NCBI GenBank assembly: GCA_900318245.1
Contig: ONJT01000019.1
Span: 1-64,000, forward strand
Reading direction: 5' to 3'
DNA length: 64,000 nucleotides
Origin: an uncultured Bacteroidales bacterium
Lineage (GTDB): Bacteria; Bacteroidota; Bacteroidia; Bacteroidales; Paludibacteraceae
Part shown: positions 7,794-16,995 of the stretch, in pieces
Layout of the letters: each line of letters begins with the position of its first letter
Position numbering within the stretch: the stretch's first letter is position 1
Notes under the pieces: generated by a model
Told to the model about the DNA's origin: nothing
Database searches by the model: none
What the model saw: only the letters and a program-made list of their open reading frames with translations
Made by a program: the position numbers and the translations under genes

Positions 7794-9154
7794 ATCGCTT
7801 CGTGTAAGATCTCACTGACGGTCGGGTGCGGGAAGACCACTTGTTGGAACTCCGCTGTGGTATACCCCATACGCACCGCAAACGAAGCCGCCGCGATAAA
7901 TTCCGAACACGGATTGCCGATAAGATGGACGCCAAGGATCGAATGGTTCTTGGCGTCTGTTATTACTTTACAGAGCCCCGTCTCTCCTTCGTTCTCCGCC
8001 ATGAAGCGACCGGAGAAAGTCATCGGAAGTTTATTTACTTCCACCTCAATATTCATCTCTGCCGCTTGAGTCTCGGTGATACCGACGGATGCAATCTCGG
8101 GATTGGTATAGACGACCGACGGGATAGCGTTGTAAGCAATTCGCTGTAGCGGTATGACTTTAAGCATACGACCGATAGCCACCTCGGCTTGACGACTTGC
8201 CACATGCGCCAACATGATCTTACCGGTCACATCGCCGCAGGCATAGACATTCAGCAGGTTCGTCTTGCAAAAATCGTCAATCACGATCGCACCTCTATTG
8301 AGTTCAATATCACTGAGCGCCTCAAGACCGTTGAGGTTAGCCCTACGGCCGACGCTGACAAGAATCCGCTCCGCGGAGAATGATGAATTGATGGATTGCT
8401 CCGCTTCGCTTAATGATGATACGAAGACCTCATTACCTTCTATCTTCTCGACACGGGTGGAAGTAAGGATATTGATGCCTGCTTTCTTGTATTTCTCTGC
8501 AAGCACCGCTACCACTTCCGGATCGAGGTTCGGCAGAATAGAAGGCAAGGCTTCTATAACCGTAACCGGCACACCGAGTTCGTGATAGAGCGTCGCAAAC
8601 TCCATGCCTATCACACCTCCACCAACGATGATGATCGACTTCGGCAGTTCGGCCGCAGCCAGCGCATCCGTGCTGTCCCATACGTGTTCATTCTCTTTGA
8701 TACCTGGAATAGGCGGCACAAAGTTCGTCGAACCCGTACAAATCATCAGGTTATCTGCTTCGTAGCTCTCGCCGTTGCACTCAATCGTCACGCTTTCATC
8801 CGTACGGTGCTCTACCTTCGCGAAACCATTCACCAACGTACAGTGCTCGTTATTAAGGCGCTGCTTGATACCCGCGACGAGTTTCCTAACCACGATAGTC
8901 TTACGTTTCTGCATCGCCGCAAAATCGAACGACACGTTTTCGGCACTTACTCCGTATTTCTGTGCATGCGTCGCGTTATAGAACTGCTTGGCGCCGTAGA
9001 GCAAGGACTTGGTAGGAATACAACCTACATTGAGGCACGTACCGCCGAGGGCGTTTTGCTCAAAGAGCACTACATCTTTACCGGCCTTGGAAGCTTTCTC
9101 CGCAGCTGTATAGCCCGCAGGGCCTCCACCGATGATGGCTAAAAAAAATTTCAT
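7790..9154 (-). CDS. lpdA: Dihydrolipoyl dehydrogenase
   Basis: A 454-residue FAD flavoprotein. It shows the N-terminal FAD-binding 'AIIGGGPAGYTAAEKA', the redox-active disulfide in 'GGTCLNVGCIPTK' (Cys40 and Cys45), the NAD-binding 'IIIVGGGVIGMEFATLYHE', the second FAD motif 'NVYACGDVTG' and the C-terminal catalytic 'HPTVSE' (His about 443, Glu about 448). It reoxidises the lipoyl groups of 2-oxoacid dehydrogenase or glycine cleavage complexes. Length is normal. It follows cysE by 5 bp, so cysK-cysE-lpd is probably one transcript; no lipoyl-dependent partner genes are nearby. Confidence 0.93.
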   Translation of the reverse strand: MKFFLAIIGGGPAGYTAAEKASKAGKDVVLFEQNALGGTCLNVGCIPTKSLLYGAKQFYNATHAQKYGVSAENVSFDFAAMQKRKTIVVRKLVAGIKQRLNNEHCTLVNGFAKVEHRTDESVTIECNGESYEADNLMICTGSTNFVPPIPGIKENEHVWDSTDALAAAELPKSIIIVGGGVIGMEFATLYHELGVPVTVIEALPSILPNLDPEVVAVLAEKYKKAGINILTSTRVEKIEGNEVFVSSLSEAEQSINSSFSAERILVSVGRRANLNGLEALSDIELNRGAIVIDDFCKTNLLNVYACGDVTGKIMLAHVASRQAEVAIGRMLKVIPLQRIAYNAIPSVVYTNPEIASVGITETQAAEMNIEVEVNKLPMTFSGRFMAENEGETGLCKVITDAKNHSILGVHLIGNPCSEFIAAASFAVRMGYTTAEFQQVVFPHPTVSEILHEAI

Positions 9155-9159
9155 GGTAT

Positions 9160-9846
9160 TTATGCTTTATTCTTTATACGTATTTCGGGTGTACTTTGTA
9201 ATACTATCGAGTTCGCTGGGACATCCTGGGTGAGCCATATGTTACCGCCTACAACAGTGTCATGACCTATACGTACACGGCCAAGAATGGAAGTATTGGA
9301 ATAGACGGTGACATGGTCCTCCAAAATCGGGTGACGCGGGACATCTTTCGGACGTCCTTGCTCATCGTACGTGAAATTCTTCGCACCGAGCGTCACTCCC
9401 TGATAGAGCACTACATGCGAGCCGATGATAGCAGTCTCTCCAATGACGACACCGGTGCCGTGATCGATACAGAAATACTCGCCGATTTGTGCAGCAGGAT
9501 GGATGTCTATTCCTGTCCGGCTGTGCGCCAATTCCGTCAGCATACGCGGGATACGAGGCACGCCGAGTTGGTAGAGTACGTGCGCCGCGCGGTAATGAAT
9601 CATCGCATACTGGAGCGGATAACTGAGAATCACTTCGCCGCGATCCGTCACGGCTGGGTCATTATGCAGCACGGCATCCACATCCGTATTGATGAGACGC
9701 TTGATCTCGGGTATCTGTGCCCAGAACGCATCTGGCAGGCACAGATCCTTCGGACGCTCTACAGACGGGTAATACTCAGGAAACACCTCGCCTTGCAGGT
9801 GCAAAACAAGTTGCTTTAAATGCGCTATGTTAATGAGTCCTGTCAC
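9160..9846 (-). CDS. cysE: Serine O-acetyltransferase
   Basis: A 228-residue protein with the CysE/EpsC architecture: an N-terminal helical domain (about 1-110) and a C-terminal left-handed beta-helix of hexapeptide repeats (about 115-215). 'GIDIHPAAQIG' and 'IDHGTGVVIGETAIIG' are visible and contain the catalytic Asp-His pair. It acetylates serine with acetyl-CoA to make O-acetylserine, the substrate of the cysteine synthase encoded immediately upstream at 9887-10774. It lacks the usual long regulatory tail and ends in 'RIKNKA'. The 40 bp between cysK and cysE hold a C/T-rich mini-repeat. Confidence 0.9.
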   Translation of the reverse strand: MTGLINIAHLKQLVLHLQGEVFPEYYPSVERPKDLCLPDAFWAQIPEIKRLINTDVDAVLHNDPAVTDRGEVILSYPLQYAMIHYRAAHVLYQLGVPRIPRMLTELAHSRTGIDIHPAAQIGEYFCIDHGTGVVIGETAIIGSHVVLYQGVTLGAKNFTYDEQGRPKDVPRHPILEDHVTVYSNTSILGRVRIGHDTVVGGNIWLTQDVPANSIVLQSTPEIRIKNKA

Positions 9847-9886
9847 CTTTCAATTTCCTTTCATCTTTCACCTTTCACCTTTTACT
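9847..9886. repeat. CTTTCACCTTT-type mini-repeat between cysK and cysE
   Basis: The 40-bp gap holds several imperfect copies of a CTTTCA(C/T)CTTT word (TTTCATCTTTCACC, then TTTCACCTTTTAC). It belongs to the wider class of mini-repeats described in the findings. Confidence 0.6.
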
Positions 9887-10774
9887 TTACAACACCGACA
9901 GGTATCTTTCGCCGGTGTCTGGCAAAAGGACAACAATATTTTTGCCTTGATACTCAGGTTGTTGAGCCAGTTGCAGCGCAGCGGCATAGGCAGCGCCCGA
10001 AGAGATGCCAACGAGCAAACCGTGGTCTTTGGCTAACAAACGAGACGCAGCAAAAGCCTCTTCATCGGAAATAGTGAGTACACGGTCGATATACCCGGCT
10101 TGGTAGGTCTCCGGAACAAAATTCGCCCCGATGCCTTGTATCTTATGCGGGCCGGCCTCGCCGCCGGACAAAACGGGTGACGAAGCGGGTTCGACAGCGA
10201 TGATCTCAACGAGCATGTTCTTCTCCTTCAACGCACGCCCTACTCCGCTGACGGTTCCTCCTGTACCTACGCCGGCAATGAACACATCCACTTGTCCGTT
10301 CGTGTCTTCCCATATCTCCTGACCCGTCGTCGCATAGTGAATGGCGGGATTGGCAGGATTCACAAACTGTCCCAAAATGACGGCATCCTTCGTAGTGTCA
10401 CGCAGTTCCTCCGCCTTACGTATCGCGCCTTTCATGCCCTCGCTGCCGGGCGTAAGAACAAGTTCCGCTCCATAGGCAGCCAGCAGATTACGCCGCTCCA
10501 CGGACATGGTCTCAGGCATCGTCAAAACAACCCGGTAGCCTTTGAGCCGGCCTATCCACGCCAGCCCTACACCGGTGTTACCGCTAGTGGGTTCAATAAT
10601 CGTTGCGTCCGGTTGCAATATACCGCGTTTCTCAGCGTCCTCAATCATCGCCAAAGCCGTACGGTCTTTTACCGAACCGCCGGGGTTGAAACGCTCTAAC
10701 TTAAGCAGTAATCCCTTTTGAATTTCCAGCATCGGCGTATGGCCGATTAGGTCTAAAAGATTTTGTACTATCAT
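9887..10774 (-). CDS. cysK: Cysteine synthase A
   Basis: A 295-residue fold-type II PLP enzyme. The PLP-binding lysine is Lys36 in 'PGGSVKDR', the substrate loop is 'EPTSGNTGVGLAW', and the phosphate-binding glycine loop is 'GVGTGGTVSGVGRAL'. 'GISSGAAYAAALQLA' lies near the C-terminus. It makes cysteine from O-acetylserine and sulfide and forms the assimilatory pair with the downstream cysE. It is slightly shorter than E. coli CysK (about 323) but complete in all motifs. A tandem repeat, and no clear promoter, lies in the 60-bp gap before it, so it may be co-transcribed with the small redox gene upstream. Confidence 0.92.
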   Translation of the reverse strand: MIVQNLLDLIGHTPMLEIQKGLLLKLERFNPGGSVKDRTALAMIEDAEKRGILQPDATIIEPTSGNTGVGLAWIGRLKGYRVVLTMPETMSVERRNLLAAYGAELVLTPGSEGMKGAIRKAEELRDTTKDAVILGQFVNPANPAIHYATTGQEIWEDTNGQVDVFIAGVGTGGTVSGVGRALKEKNMLVEIIAVEPASSPVLSGGEAGPHKIQGIGANFVPETYQAGYIDRVLTISDEEAFAASRLLAKDHGLLVGISSGAAYAAALQLAQQPEYQGKNIVVLLPDTGERYLSVL

Positions 10775-10784
10775 CTTGGTCTTA

Positions 10785-10817
10785 TCAGGGGTATCTCAGG
10801 GGTATATTAGGGGTATA
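10785..10817. repeat. 11-bp tandem repeat upstream of cysK, three copies
   Basis: Three 11-bp units TCAGGGGTATC, TCAGGGGTATA and TTAGGGGTATA stand head to tail in the 60-bp gap before cysK. The unit resembles the 11-bp unit at 360-391 (TCGGGGGCATC when read in the same phase), differing by two transitions. Confidence 0.8.
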
Positions 10818-10834
10818 TCGTATCCTACCCATAC

Positions 10835-11332
10835 CTATAATATACTATGTATATTATCCCGTGATTTTGAATTTATGCTTCTCAAATACAATCTCACAGC
10901 CTCCGCAATCATCTCGGGGCAGGGACGTTTCTCGTAATACTCAGGTGTTCTCGGCGCGGGTCGCGGGTCAACAGAGCCTTTCGGCGCCAGACCTAACAAC
11001 TCCGCACAAATGAGCGAGCCGTATTTGGCTTTGAATTCTCCTGCCAGTTGCTGTACAAAGGCGTAGTTCGCCATCTTACCCTCGCTGTCATGAGGCGTGG
11101 CGGAGCCGTTCTGCAATCCTGCGAGCATGAACATTCCGCTCGCGGCGCCGCATACAAGCCTCATCCGTCCCATCCCACCGCCAAAAGAGGCGGAGAGACG
11201 CAATGCCAAATCCAGGTCCGTGACACCATAGAGATCGGCGCAGGAAGCAAACACTGCCTGAGCGCAGTTAAAGCCTTGCTTGAAAAGCTCTTGCGCGCGA
11301 AGGGCGCGACTTTCTATCTCGTCGTTTGTCAT
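10835..11332 (-). CDS. C_GCAxxG_C_C family redox protein
   Basis: A 165-residue cytoplasmic protein with the spaced cysteine pattern of the C_GCAxxG_C_C family: 'GFNCAQAVFASC', 'GGGMGRMRLVCGAASG', 'SLICAELLG' and 'RPCPEMI'. The family is thought to be redox-active or metal-binding, and its function is unknown. The start is the ATG at 11330-11332. The longer ORF upstream runs through the promoter at 11354-11385 and is rejected. The last codons coincide with a short AT-rich dyad (10838-10858). Confidence 0.83.
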   Translation of the reverse strand: MTNDEIESRALRAQELFKQGFNCAQAVFASCADLYGVTDLDLALRLSASFGGGMGRMRLVCGAASGMFMLAGLQNGSATPHDSEGKMANYAFVQQLAGEFKAKYGSLICAELLGLAPKGSVDPRPAPRTPEYYEKRPCPEMIAEAVRLYLRSINSKSRDNIHSIL

Positions 11333-11353
11333 ACCGGAATAACTTTTGCGCTG

Positions 11354-11385
11354 CAAAAGTACAAAAATATTCTGACATATGCAAA
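11354..11385 (-). promoter_or_regulatory. Promoter of the C_GCAxxG_C_C gene
   Basis: Minus-strand TTTG (11382-11385), a 20-bp spacer beginning CATATGTCAG, TACTTTTG (11354-11361), 22 bp before the ATG. Confidence 0.8.
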
Positions 11386-11420
11386 TTTTTGTGCCTTTTT
11401 GTACTGCAATACGTACAGAA

Positions 11421-12557
11421 CTATTCCGGTAAAGGACGCGAAGTACGGAATAAAGCTGATTTACGGAGATAAAACAGCCCACAAGCCAAAAGCATATACC
11501 CACCTGCCAAAATCCACAAAGCGGTATATTCCATGCTCGTTTGCGCCAATGTAGCGCCCATGGAGTTGATATGAATGAAAGCGTGGGCGCCCCATGTATA
11601 AGGGATAAAATACGACAGATAGCGCCAAGCGGAAGGTATCATTTCTTTCGGCCAGGAGATACCCGCCATGAAAAGGAAAATCAAAGAAGTGGAAATCAGC
11701 AACACCAACCCTGATTCACGATTGCGGATAAAAACCGACACGCATAGCGAGAAGAAGATGACCGCCAGCAAATAAGGCGCTATCAGCAGGTCGAAAAGTC
11801 TCGGAAAGAAACCCAGAAGGATGGCGGCAAGACCATAATATATCAGGAAACAGGCACCTGCCCGCCCGATAAGCGAAGAAAAAGAATAACTCTCTTCGTT
11901 CTCTTCACGGGCTGTTCCTCCGAGCATACAGATTCCGAATAGAAGGGTCTGATGAAGAATCAGCACGAGTACCGCGGGGATGAGGAACGAACCGTAACCG
12001 CCGGTTGGGGTAAAAAGAGCCGTTTCCGTATAAGGAGCGTCCTGAACCAGCGCCCAGGCAAACTCTTTATCCATTCCCATCTGCTCGTAGCGGTCTATCT
12101 GAATATTGCGCATGGACTCCAACATAACCTGGTTGCAGGATAGGTAGATGGCTTTCATATAAAGGAAAGAGGACATGTCGCAATAAAGCGATATGTGCGC
12201 TTTACCAAGCGGATCTGCCAACTGCCGTGCGAAATCATGCGGAAAATAGATGATACCATGTACTTTCTGCTCCCGCAGCAGCTGTTCCGCTTCGGCCATG
12301 GATGTACAACTGTAGGTCAGACGGATATCCGGCGAGGCATTCCAACGGTGAAGAAAAGTACGGCTCTCCGGAGAATTGCTCAAATCGACTACTGCTACCG
12401 GGACGTCGCATATTTGTTCATTCCAATAGAGCGCTTTATAAATCAACGGATAAGCCAGTGTTGCAACGATAAAGATGACCATCACACCGGGGTCACGGAA
12501 GATGCGCTGCAGTTCTGAAACAAAGGATTTAACTATCTTATATTTGTATTCTGACAT
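11421..12557 (-). CDS. ABC-2 type transporter permease
   Basis: A 378-residue inner-membrane protein of the ABC-2 permease family (YhhJ-like). It has one N-terminal membrane helix (about 25-45), a large periplasmic domain (about 50-190), then five membrane helices. 'AGISWPKEMIPSAWRYLSYF' and 'IPYTWGAHAFIHINSMG' near the C-terminus are typical of the family. It is the last gene of the tolC-hlyD-permease-permease unit, 21 bp after its paralogue. No ATP-binding protein gene is present in the unit, so the energising subunit must be encoded elsewhere or the permeases act differently. The substrate is unknown. Confidence 0.85.
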   Translation of the reverse strand: MSEYKYKIVKSFVSELQRIFRDPGVMVIFIVATLAYPLIYKALYWNEQICDVPVAVVDLSNSPESRTFLHRWNASPDIRLTYSCTSMAEAEQLLREQKVHGIIYFPHDFARQLADPLGKAHISLYCDMSSFLYMKAIYLSCNQVMLESMRNIQIDRYEQMGMDKEFAWALVQDAPYTETALFTPTGGYGSFLIPAVLVLILHQTLLFGICMLGGTAREENEESYSFSSLIGRAGACFLIYYGLAAILLGFFPRLFDLLIAPYLLAVIFFSLCVSVFIRNRESGLVLLISTSLIFLFMAGISWPKEMIPSAWRYLSYFIPYTWGAHAFIHINSMGATLAQTSMEYTALWILAGGYMLLACGLFYLRKSALFRTSRPLPE

Positions 12558-12578
12558 AGGACAGGAGTCGTTGGGGAC

Positions 12579-13754
12579 TTATTTCAAAGGATAATTCCAA
12601 TACACTAACGCACGGTGGAGCCGCGGCGCGACACATAGTGACGCAACCATGAATAATGTGAGAGCCAGCATATAAGGGATGCTGTTTTCCACGGGAGCAG
12701 CCATGAGCGCCTCGTTGACATATATGAGGTAATAATGTCTGAGCGGTTCCATATATGAGAGCGCCTTGACCGGAGGCAACATCGCCATCTGCGGATACGT
12801 GAAACCGGACAAAGAGAACCCCAGCATCGAATAAAGCGCACCTATTGACAGGGCGTCACGAAGCGTCGGCAGAAGACCTATCATCGTTATGCCCAATGCT
12901 TCCATAGCCAGGATAAACAGCAGCAGACCGAACATCAGACGCCATGTACTGCCATAGACCGGAAAACCGACAAAACGGTATAGAATCAGATGGCAGCCGA
13001 CACCCAGAATAAGATAGATCAGCGTATAAGGAATCAGTTTGCCGATCATGGCTATCGTATAGTTGCCGCCAGCGGCGCGAAGCCAGGCATGAGACGTACG
13101 CGCTTTGAGTTCAAAACCGATGGCAAAGATAGTCAGCATGATACAGACAAGACCCAATATGCCCGGCAATATTGTGCTGACCAGATAGATGGAATAATTG
13201 CCCCAGGGATTGGCTACCATATGTCCCTCTATGGCGATCGGCTGAATGCGGTGCATAATCACATCGTCCGTCATTCCTTTTTTGCGGAGCACCTCGCGTT
13301 GGAACGCACCGGATACGAGATTCGCCATCGTCAGCATCTGCTTGTACGCCGTATTGCCTCCTACCGTATAAGCGTTCGTCACATAGAAATCGATCTGAGG
13401 ACGTTTGAACGATACCAAATCGCGGTAAAAGCCTTCGCGGATAACAAAAATGCCGTAAATCTTGCCTTTCTGCATCGCATCGCGGGCTTCGGAATAGGAA
13501 TTGGTAATCAGTTGTATATCCACGGACGGAGTAGCCTGCATCTCATGAATCAGCCGGCGGGAGATGGTAGTTTGGTCCTGATCGACCACTGCCATCGGCA
13601 TCTTCTCGGCCGCCCCGCCTTTCATCAGGGTCAGGAAGAAAAAGGTGGATAGCAACATTACCCCCACTGACGCAAACAGATAGAGCGGCCGGGCAAACAT
13701 CATCCTCAGTTCGCGAACCAGCACACGCCATATGTTTTGAAGAATGATTCGCAT
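12579..13754 (-). CDS. ABC-2 type transporter permease (paralogue)
   Basis: A 391-residue inner-membrane protein with the same layout as its downstream neighbour: an N-terminal helix, a periplasmic domain ('PMAVVDQDQTTISRRLIHEM'), then a bundle of five helices with 'SGFTYPQMAMLPPVKALSYM'. The ATG at 13752-13754 is preferred to an in-frame TTG at 13778. The short gap to hlyD (13755-13779) consists of an AATCTCA mini-repeat. Two half-permeases with an HlyD adaptor and TolC suggest a tripartite exporter of the YhiI/YhhJ type. The fused ATPase (RbbA-like) known from enterobacteria is missing. Confidence 0.85.
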   Translation of the reverse strand: MRIILQNIWRVLVRELRMMFARPLYLFASVGVMLLSTFFFLTLMKGGAAEKMPMAVVDQDQTTISRRLIHEMQATPSVDIQLITNSYSEARDAMQKGKIYGIFVIREGFYRDLVSFKRPQIDFYVTNAYTVGGNTAYKQMLTMANLVSGAFQREVLRKKGMTDDVIMHRIQPIAIEGHMVANPWGNYSIYLVSTILPGILGLVCIMLTIFAIGFELKARTSHAWLRAAGGNYTIAMIGKLIPYTLIYLILGVGCHLILYRFVGFPVYGSTWRLMFGLLLFILAMEALGITMIGLLPTLRDALSIGALYSMLGFSLSGFTYPQMAMLPPVKALSYMEPLRHYYLIYVNEALMAAPVENSIPYMLALTLFMVASLCVAPRLHRALVYWNYPLK

Positions 13755-13779
13755 CAATTCTAAAATCTCAAATCTCAAA

Positions 13780-14772
13780 TCAATTCTCCATAACCAGCGC
13801 TGTCATGCCCGGACGCAGATTAGGGATGGTGGCCGTCGGACGGCATTTGACGTCAAACGTGCGGACATCGTATCCACCGTTTTGCTTGGTGGAACGCCAG
13901 GTGGCGTACGTCCCCATCGCCTTGATATGAGTGACCGTAAGCGGATATTTGACGTTGTTGCCAAGCGCAGGAAGCACAACCTCTACCACGCTGCCCAACG
14001 GAAAACGGGACAACATGTCCTCGCGAACGGCGAAGGTGAACCATACATCGTTCAAATCGACGATGGACATCACCGGAGAGCCCTGACCTACCAGTTCACC
14101 CACTTTGGGGAAGAGCTCCGAAACCTCTCCGTCGCATGGTGACAGCAGGTATTTCTCCGCCTCTGCCGCAGCCACTTCTTGCAAGATACCATCTACTCTA
14201 GCCACCTGTGCTTCTGCTGCCGCTTTGTCCTCTTCGCGAGCGCCGGAGAGTGCCATCTGGTATTGGCTGCGGGCGGCTTTGACTGTGGCCTGCGCGGCCT
14301 TGTATTCCGCTTCCACCTCATCGCGTTTCTGCGCGCTGACCACTCCTTTGTCATAGAGCCGCTGTACGCGCTCGTAAGACTTGCGGTAAATCTCCTCGCC
14401 CGCTTTGGCTTTCTGGTATAGTTCGTACGCGCCTTGTATCTGCTCGTTGCGGGCGCCGTTCTTGGCTTTCTGGTTCACCGCCTCGGCCATCTCTCTGGCT
14501 GCAAGCGCCTGCGCTTTCTTGGCTTCCACTTCCGGCGAATAAATCACGACAAGCGTGTCGCCTTTTTTAACCTGCTCGCCCTCTTCGTACAGGTACATCT
14601 CTATACGACCGGGCACTTTCCCCGACACGCGGTATTCCGCAGCTTCGGCTTCCCCTTGGATAAGCGTCTTCTCCGGACGCAGAGCCAGTACACCTACCAG
14701 CGCAACAATAACGACTACTGTGAGGAGTGCAATCAGACCTAACAGCAGACTTCCTTCTTTCTGATGTTTCAT
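13780..14772 (-). CDS. HlyD-family periplasmic adaptor protein
   Basis: A 330-residue membrane-fusion protein: an N-terminal membrane anchor (about 8-28), a first lipoyl half ('YEEGEQVKKGDTLVVIYSPE'), a long alpha-helical hairpin (about 85-205) rich in Ala, Lys and Glu, the second lipoyl half ('LLSPCDGEVSELFPKVGELV') and a beta-barrel domain ending 'LRPGMTALV'. It links the inner-membrane permeases to the TolC-type channel. The ATG at 14770-14772 is used; an upstream in-frame extension of 31 residues overlaps tolC and is out of keeping with the family. It starts 2 bp after the tolC stop. Confidence 0.88.
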   Translation of the reverse strand: MKHQKEGSLLLGLIALLTVVVIVALVGVLALRPEKTLIQGEAEAAEYRVSGKVPGRIEMYLYEEGEQVKKGDTLVVIYSPEVEAKKAQALAAREMAEAVNQKAKNGARNEQIQGAYELYQKAKAGEEIYRKSYERVQRLYDKGVVSAQKRDEVEAEYKAAQATVKAARSQYQMALSGAREEDKAAAEAQVARVDGILQEVAAAEAEKYLLSPCDGEVSELFPKVGELVGQGSPVMSIVDLNDVWFTFAVREDMLSRFPLGSVVEVVLPALGNNVKYPLTVTHIKAMGTYATWRSTKQNGGYDVRTFDVKCRPTATIPNLRPGMTALVMEN

Positions 14773-14774
14773 AA

Positions 14775-16256
14775 CTATAGTTTTCCTAAATATTTGCGAA
14801 GTTGTGTTTCCGTGGTTTTGGCTTCCGCCTCGGCATCCACGAGATCTGTAGCGGCGGCAAGCCATGCCGTCTGAGCCTGCATCAGTTCGGACGCGGTGAT
14901 CATTCCTGCTTCATAAGATGCCTCGGCCATACGAAGCACCTCGGCTGCGTTATTCTCCGTCAGGCGCGCCACTGCAATCTTCTGCTGTGCTTCTGCCAGT
15001 TTCTGGTTGGCTTGTGTTGTCTGCAAGGTCAGCAGTTCACGAGTCTCTTCTGTCTTGAGTGCTACGGCATTGGCGGCATGTTTGGCAGCTTTGTAACGCA
15101 GGATATCGTCCGCGTGGGCGATTGGAACATTGACCACGACGCCGGCCGTAAAGAATCCCTTGCCGTTCCATCGATTGCTGAAGCCGTTATCGACATTCGG
15201 GTTGGAGTACACATACCCCGCCGAAGCGACGATATTCGGCTGCAAGCCTGCTGCCGCCAATTTTGCATTGGACTTGGCTATTTTCTCCGCCTGGTGAAGC
15301 AACTGAATCTCTGAACGTCCGACTACAGCGGCATCAGCGTCCGTTGAATCGACGGGAAGAGAAATTTCGTTCAGACCGCTCTCATCCAGACGGAAAGCGG
15401 TTCCAAGAGGCAAACCGCATACTTGCGCTAACGCCATATTCGAAAGCGTCAGACCATTCTCCGCCTGCAGTTTCTTCACCTCTGCCTCACCGCGCTTGGT
15501 GGTCACTTTCAACAGATCCGCTTGAGTTACCAAACCTTCGTCCATAGCCTCACGTACGTCCGTCTCCAACTGGCATAGGAGTTTGAAATACTGCTCTGCC
15601 AATTCTTTCTTTTTCGACACGGACACGACACGCCAGTACGCCTCGTCCACTCCGTATATAATATCATCGTGCTTGGCCTGCGACTGGATAATTGCCATTT
15701 CCTCTGAGGCTTTGGCTATCTTGTATAACTGAATCAGACGTCCTCCCACGTATATCGGCTGCGTCACACCGACGTGCGCGACAAAGATCTGACTCATATC
15801 CGGCGACAACTTGTCGTAGAGCAACTTATAGCCATCCGCCAGTTCCTGTCCGGCCTTGTCGGCCAAACCTGTCACCGCCTCTTCGAACGTCGTACCCTTT
15901 GCGGCCTCTTCGATCTGTCCTACTACGCTCTCGTCGCTCCATACGAAATTCGCCGTTCCGTCGGGATTGACGGTTGCGGTTCCGGACTTGAAGGTCGAGG
16001 AGTTCTCCAAGAGGTGTACGTTAGCGTTATTCCACATATACGAAGCGTTCGCTGTGATACGCGGGAACATCGCCGCCAGCGCTGCCTGCCGATTGTACTT
16101 TGCCGATAAAAGCAACTCATGCTGAGATTGCGAAGAAGCTCCCTTCGATACCGCCAGTTCACGGCATTGGGACAGCGTATAATACGTTGTGTCCGCTGCC
16201 GACAAAAGCGAACTATAAAGAGCCAATAATACAATGTATGCTATTTTTCGTGACAT
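14775..16256 (-). CDS. TolC-family outer-membrane efflux protein
   Basis: A 493-residue outer-membrane factor with a signal peptide (about 1-20) and the internally duplicated helical architecture of TolC. 'LSQCRELAVSKGAS' opens the first half. 'VGVTQPIYVGGRLIQLYKIA' and 'VVVNVPIAHADDILRYKAAK' mark the equivalent strands in the two halves. An insert (about 95-165) is unusual relative to short relatives. It is the first gene of the exporter unit with hlyD and two permeases. No canonical promoter was seen in the 68-bp gap upstream, which mostly holds a TCATTCCATCAT mini-repeat. Confidence 0.87.
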   Translation of the reverse strand: MSRKIAYIVLLALYSSLLSAADTTYYTLSQCRELAVSKGASSQSQHELLLSAKYNRQAALAAMFPRITANASYMWNNANVHLLENSSTFKSGTATVNPDGTANFVWSDESVVGQIEEAAKGTTFEEAVTGLADKAGQELADGYKLLYDKLSPDMSQIFVAHVGVTQPIYVGGRLIQLYKIAKASEEMAIIQSQAKHDDIIYGVDEAYWRVVSVSKKKELAEQYFKLLCQLETDVREAMDEGLVTQADLLKVTTKRGEAEVKKLQAENGLTLSNMALAQVCGLPLGTAFRLDESGLNEISLPVDSTDADAAVVGRSEIQLLHQAEKIAKSNAKLAAAGLQPNIVASAGYVYSNPNVDNGFSNRWNGKGFFTAGVVVNVPIAHADDILRYKAAKHAANAVALKTEETRELLTLQTTQANQKLAEAQQKIAVARLTENNAAEVLRMAEASYEAGMITASELMQAQTAWLAAATDLVDAEAEAKTTETQLRKYLGKL

Positions 16257-16309
16257 GATTTTAGTTTATTTATATTTTTTTGTTACTACAAAAATCGTGC
16301 CGTAGGCAT

Positions 16310-16345
16310 CAATTCATCATTCCATCATTTCATCATTCCATCATA
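16310..16345. repeat. TCAT/CCATCATT mini-repeat at the plsC 3' end
   Basis: Imperfect repetition of ATTCATCATTCCATCATTTC-like words spans the intergenic gap and the last plsC codons, which encode the terminal 'YDGMMK' from the repeat. Confidence 0.6.
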
Positions 16346-16975
16346 CCAGTTCTCGAGTTGTTCATTAAAGGCTCTTCGGTCGAGCGTCTGTGCCCAGTTG
16401 CGCACATCGTCGGTATGGTCCTCAAAAACCATGGTCACCGTGCGGCGCCATTTCCACTGTTTGGGTTTGAGTTTGGACCATCGGCTGGTCTCCAATCCGC
16501 GCATTCTACAAAGGATTACGCGCACACCCGCGGGCAACTCTTTGCATACTTCGTAGGCCATCCGCCGGTTACCAATCACTTCCCTGTCCACCGTCTTCAC
16601 GTGACCCGAAGGATAGAAACAGAGTTGTTTCCCTTTGGCCAGGCTGTCTATTGCTATTCTGCTCAGCGCGCTTGCAGCCGCAACTCCTTCCTCACGCGAC
16701 ATAGCGCTCTTGTTCAGATCCGGCACCTCGATAGCATCCGCTTTGTTCAGGATATGCCGGTAGAAACGCTTGCGCATGAATAACTCGTCCACCATCGGAC
16801 TAATGGGCAGCCACCACATCTCACTGAACAATAACAACGGATCAATATAAGCCGTATGATTAGGCAGTACCAGGTGTACCGACCCGTCACGAAGCGTCTC
16901 TTCACCTGTCACCCGGATGTCATAGTGCCAGTGAAAGAAAAATTTACATATCTTACCCAGAGTATAGCGATTCAT
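16325..16975 (-). CDS. plsC: 1-acyl-sn-glycerol-3-phosphate acyltransferase family protein
   Basis: A 216-residue PlsC/LPLAT-family acyltransferase with the catalytic HX4D motif in 'LPNHTAYIDPLLLF' (His40 and Asp45) and a 'FYPSGHV' block where the family has FPEGTRS, so the second motif is unusual. It probably acylates a lysophosphatidic-acid-like substrate at the inner membrane, but the divergent motif leaves a lipid-A or ornithine-lipid role open. The ATG at 16973-16975 is used because the promoter at 16996-17027 lies within the longer ORF. The last codons lie in a mini-repeat. Confidence 0.8.
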   Translation of the reverse strand: MNRYTLGKICKFFFHWHYDIRVTGEETLRDGSVHLVLPNHTAYIDPLLLFSEMWWLPISPMVDELFMRKRFYRHILNKADAIEVPDLNKSAMSREEGVAAASALSRIAIDSLAKGKQLCFYPSGHVKTVDREVIGNRRMAYEVCKELPAGVRVILCRMRGLETSRWSKLKPKQWKWRRTVTMVFEDHTDDVRNWAQTLDRRAFNEQLENWYDGMMK

Positions 16976-16995
16976 AATCAAAACCTTTGCCGCTG

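Noticed and set aside
10838-10858. AT-rich dyad around TAATATAC and GTATATTA
   Set aside because: It is within the last codons of the redox protein gene and could be chance in AT-rich sequence.
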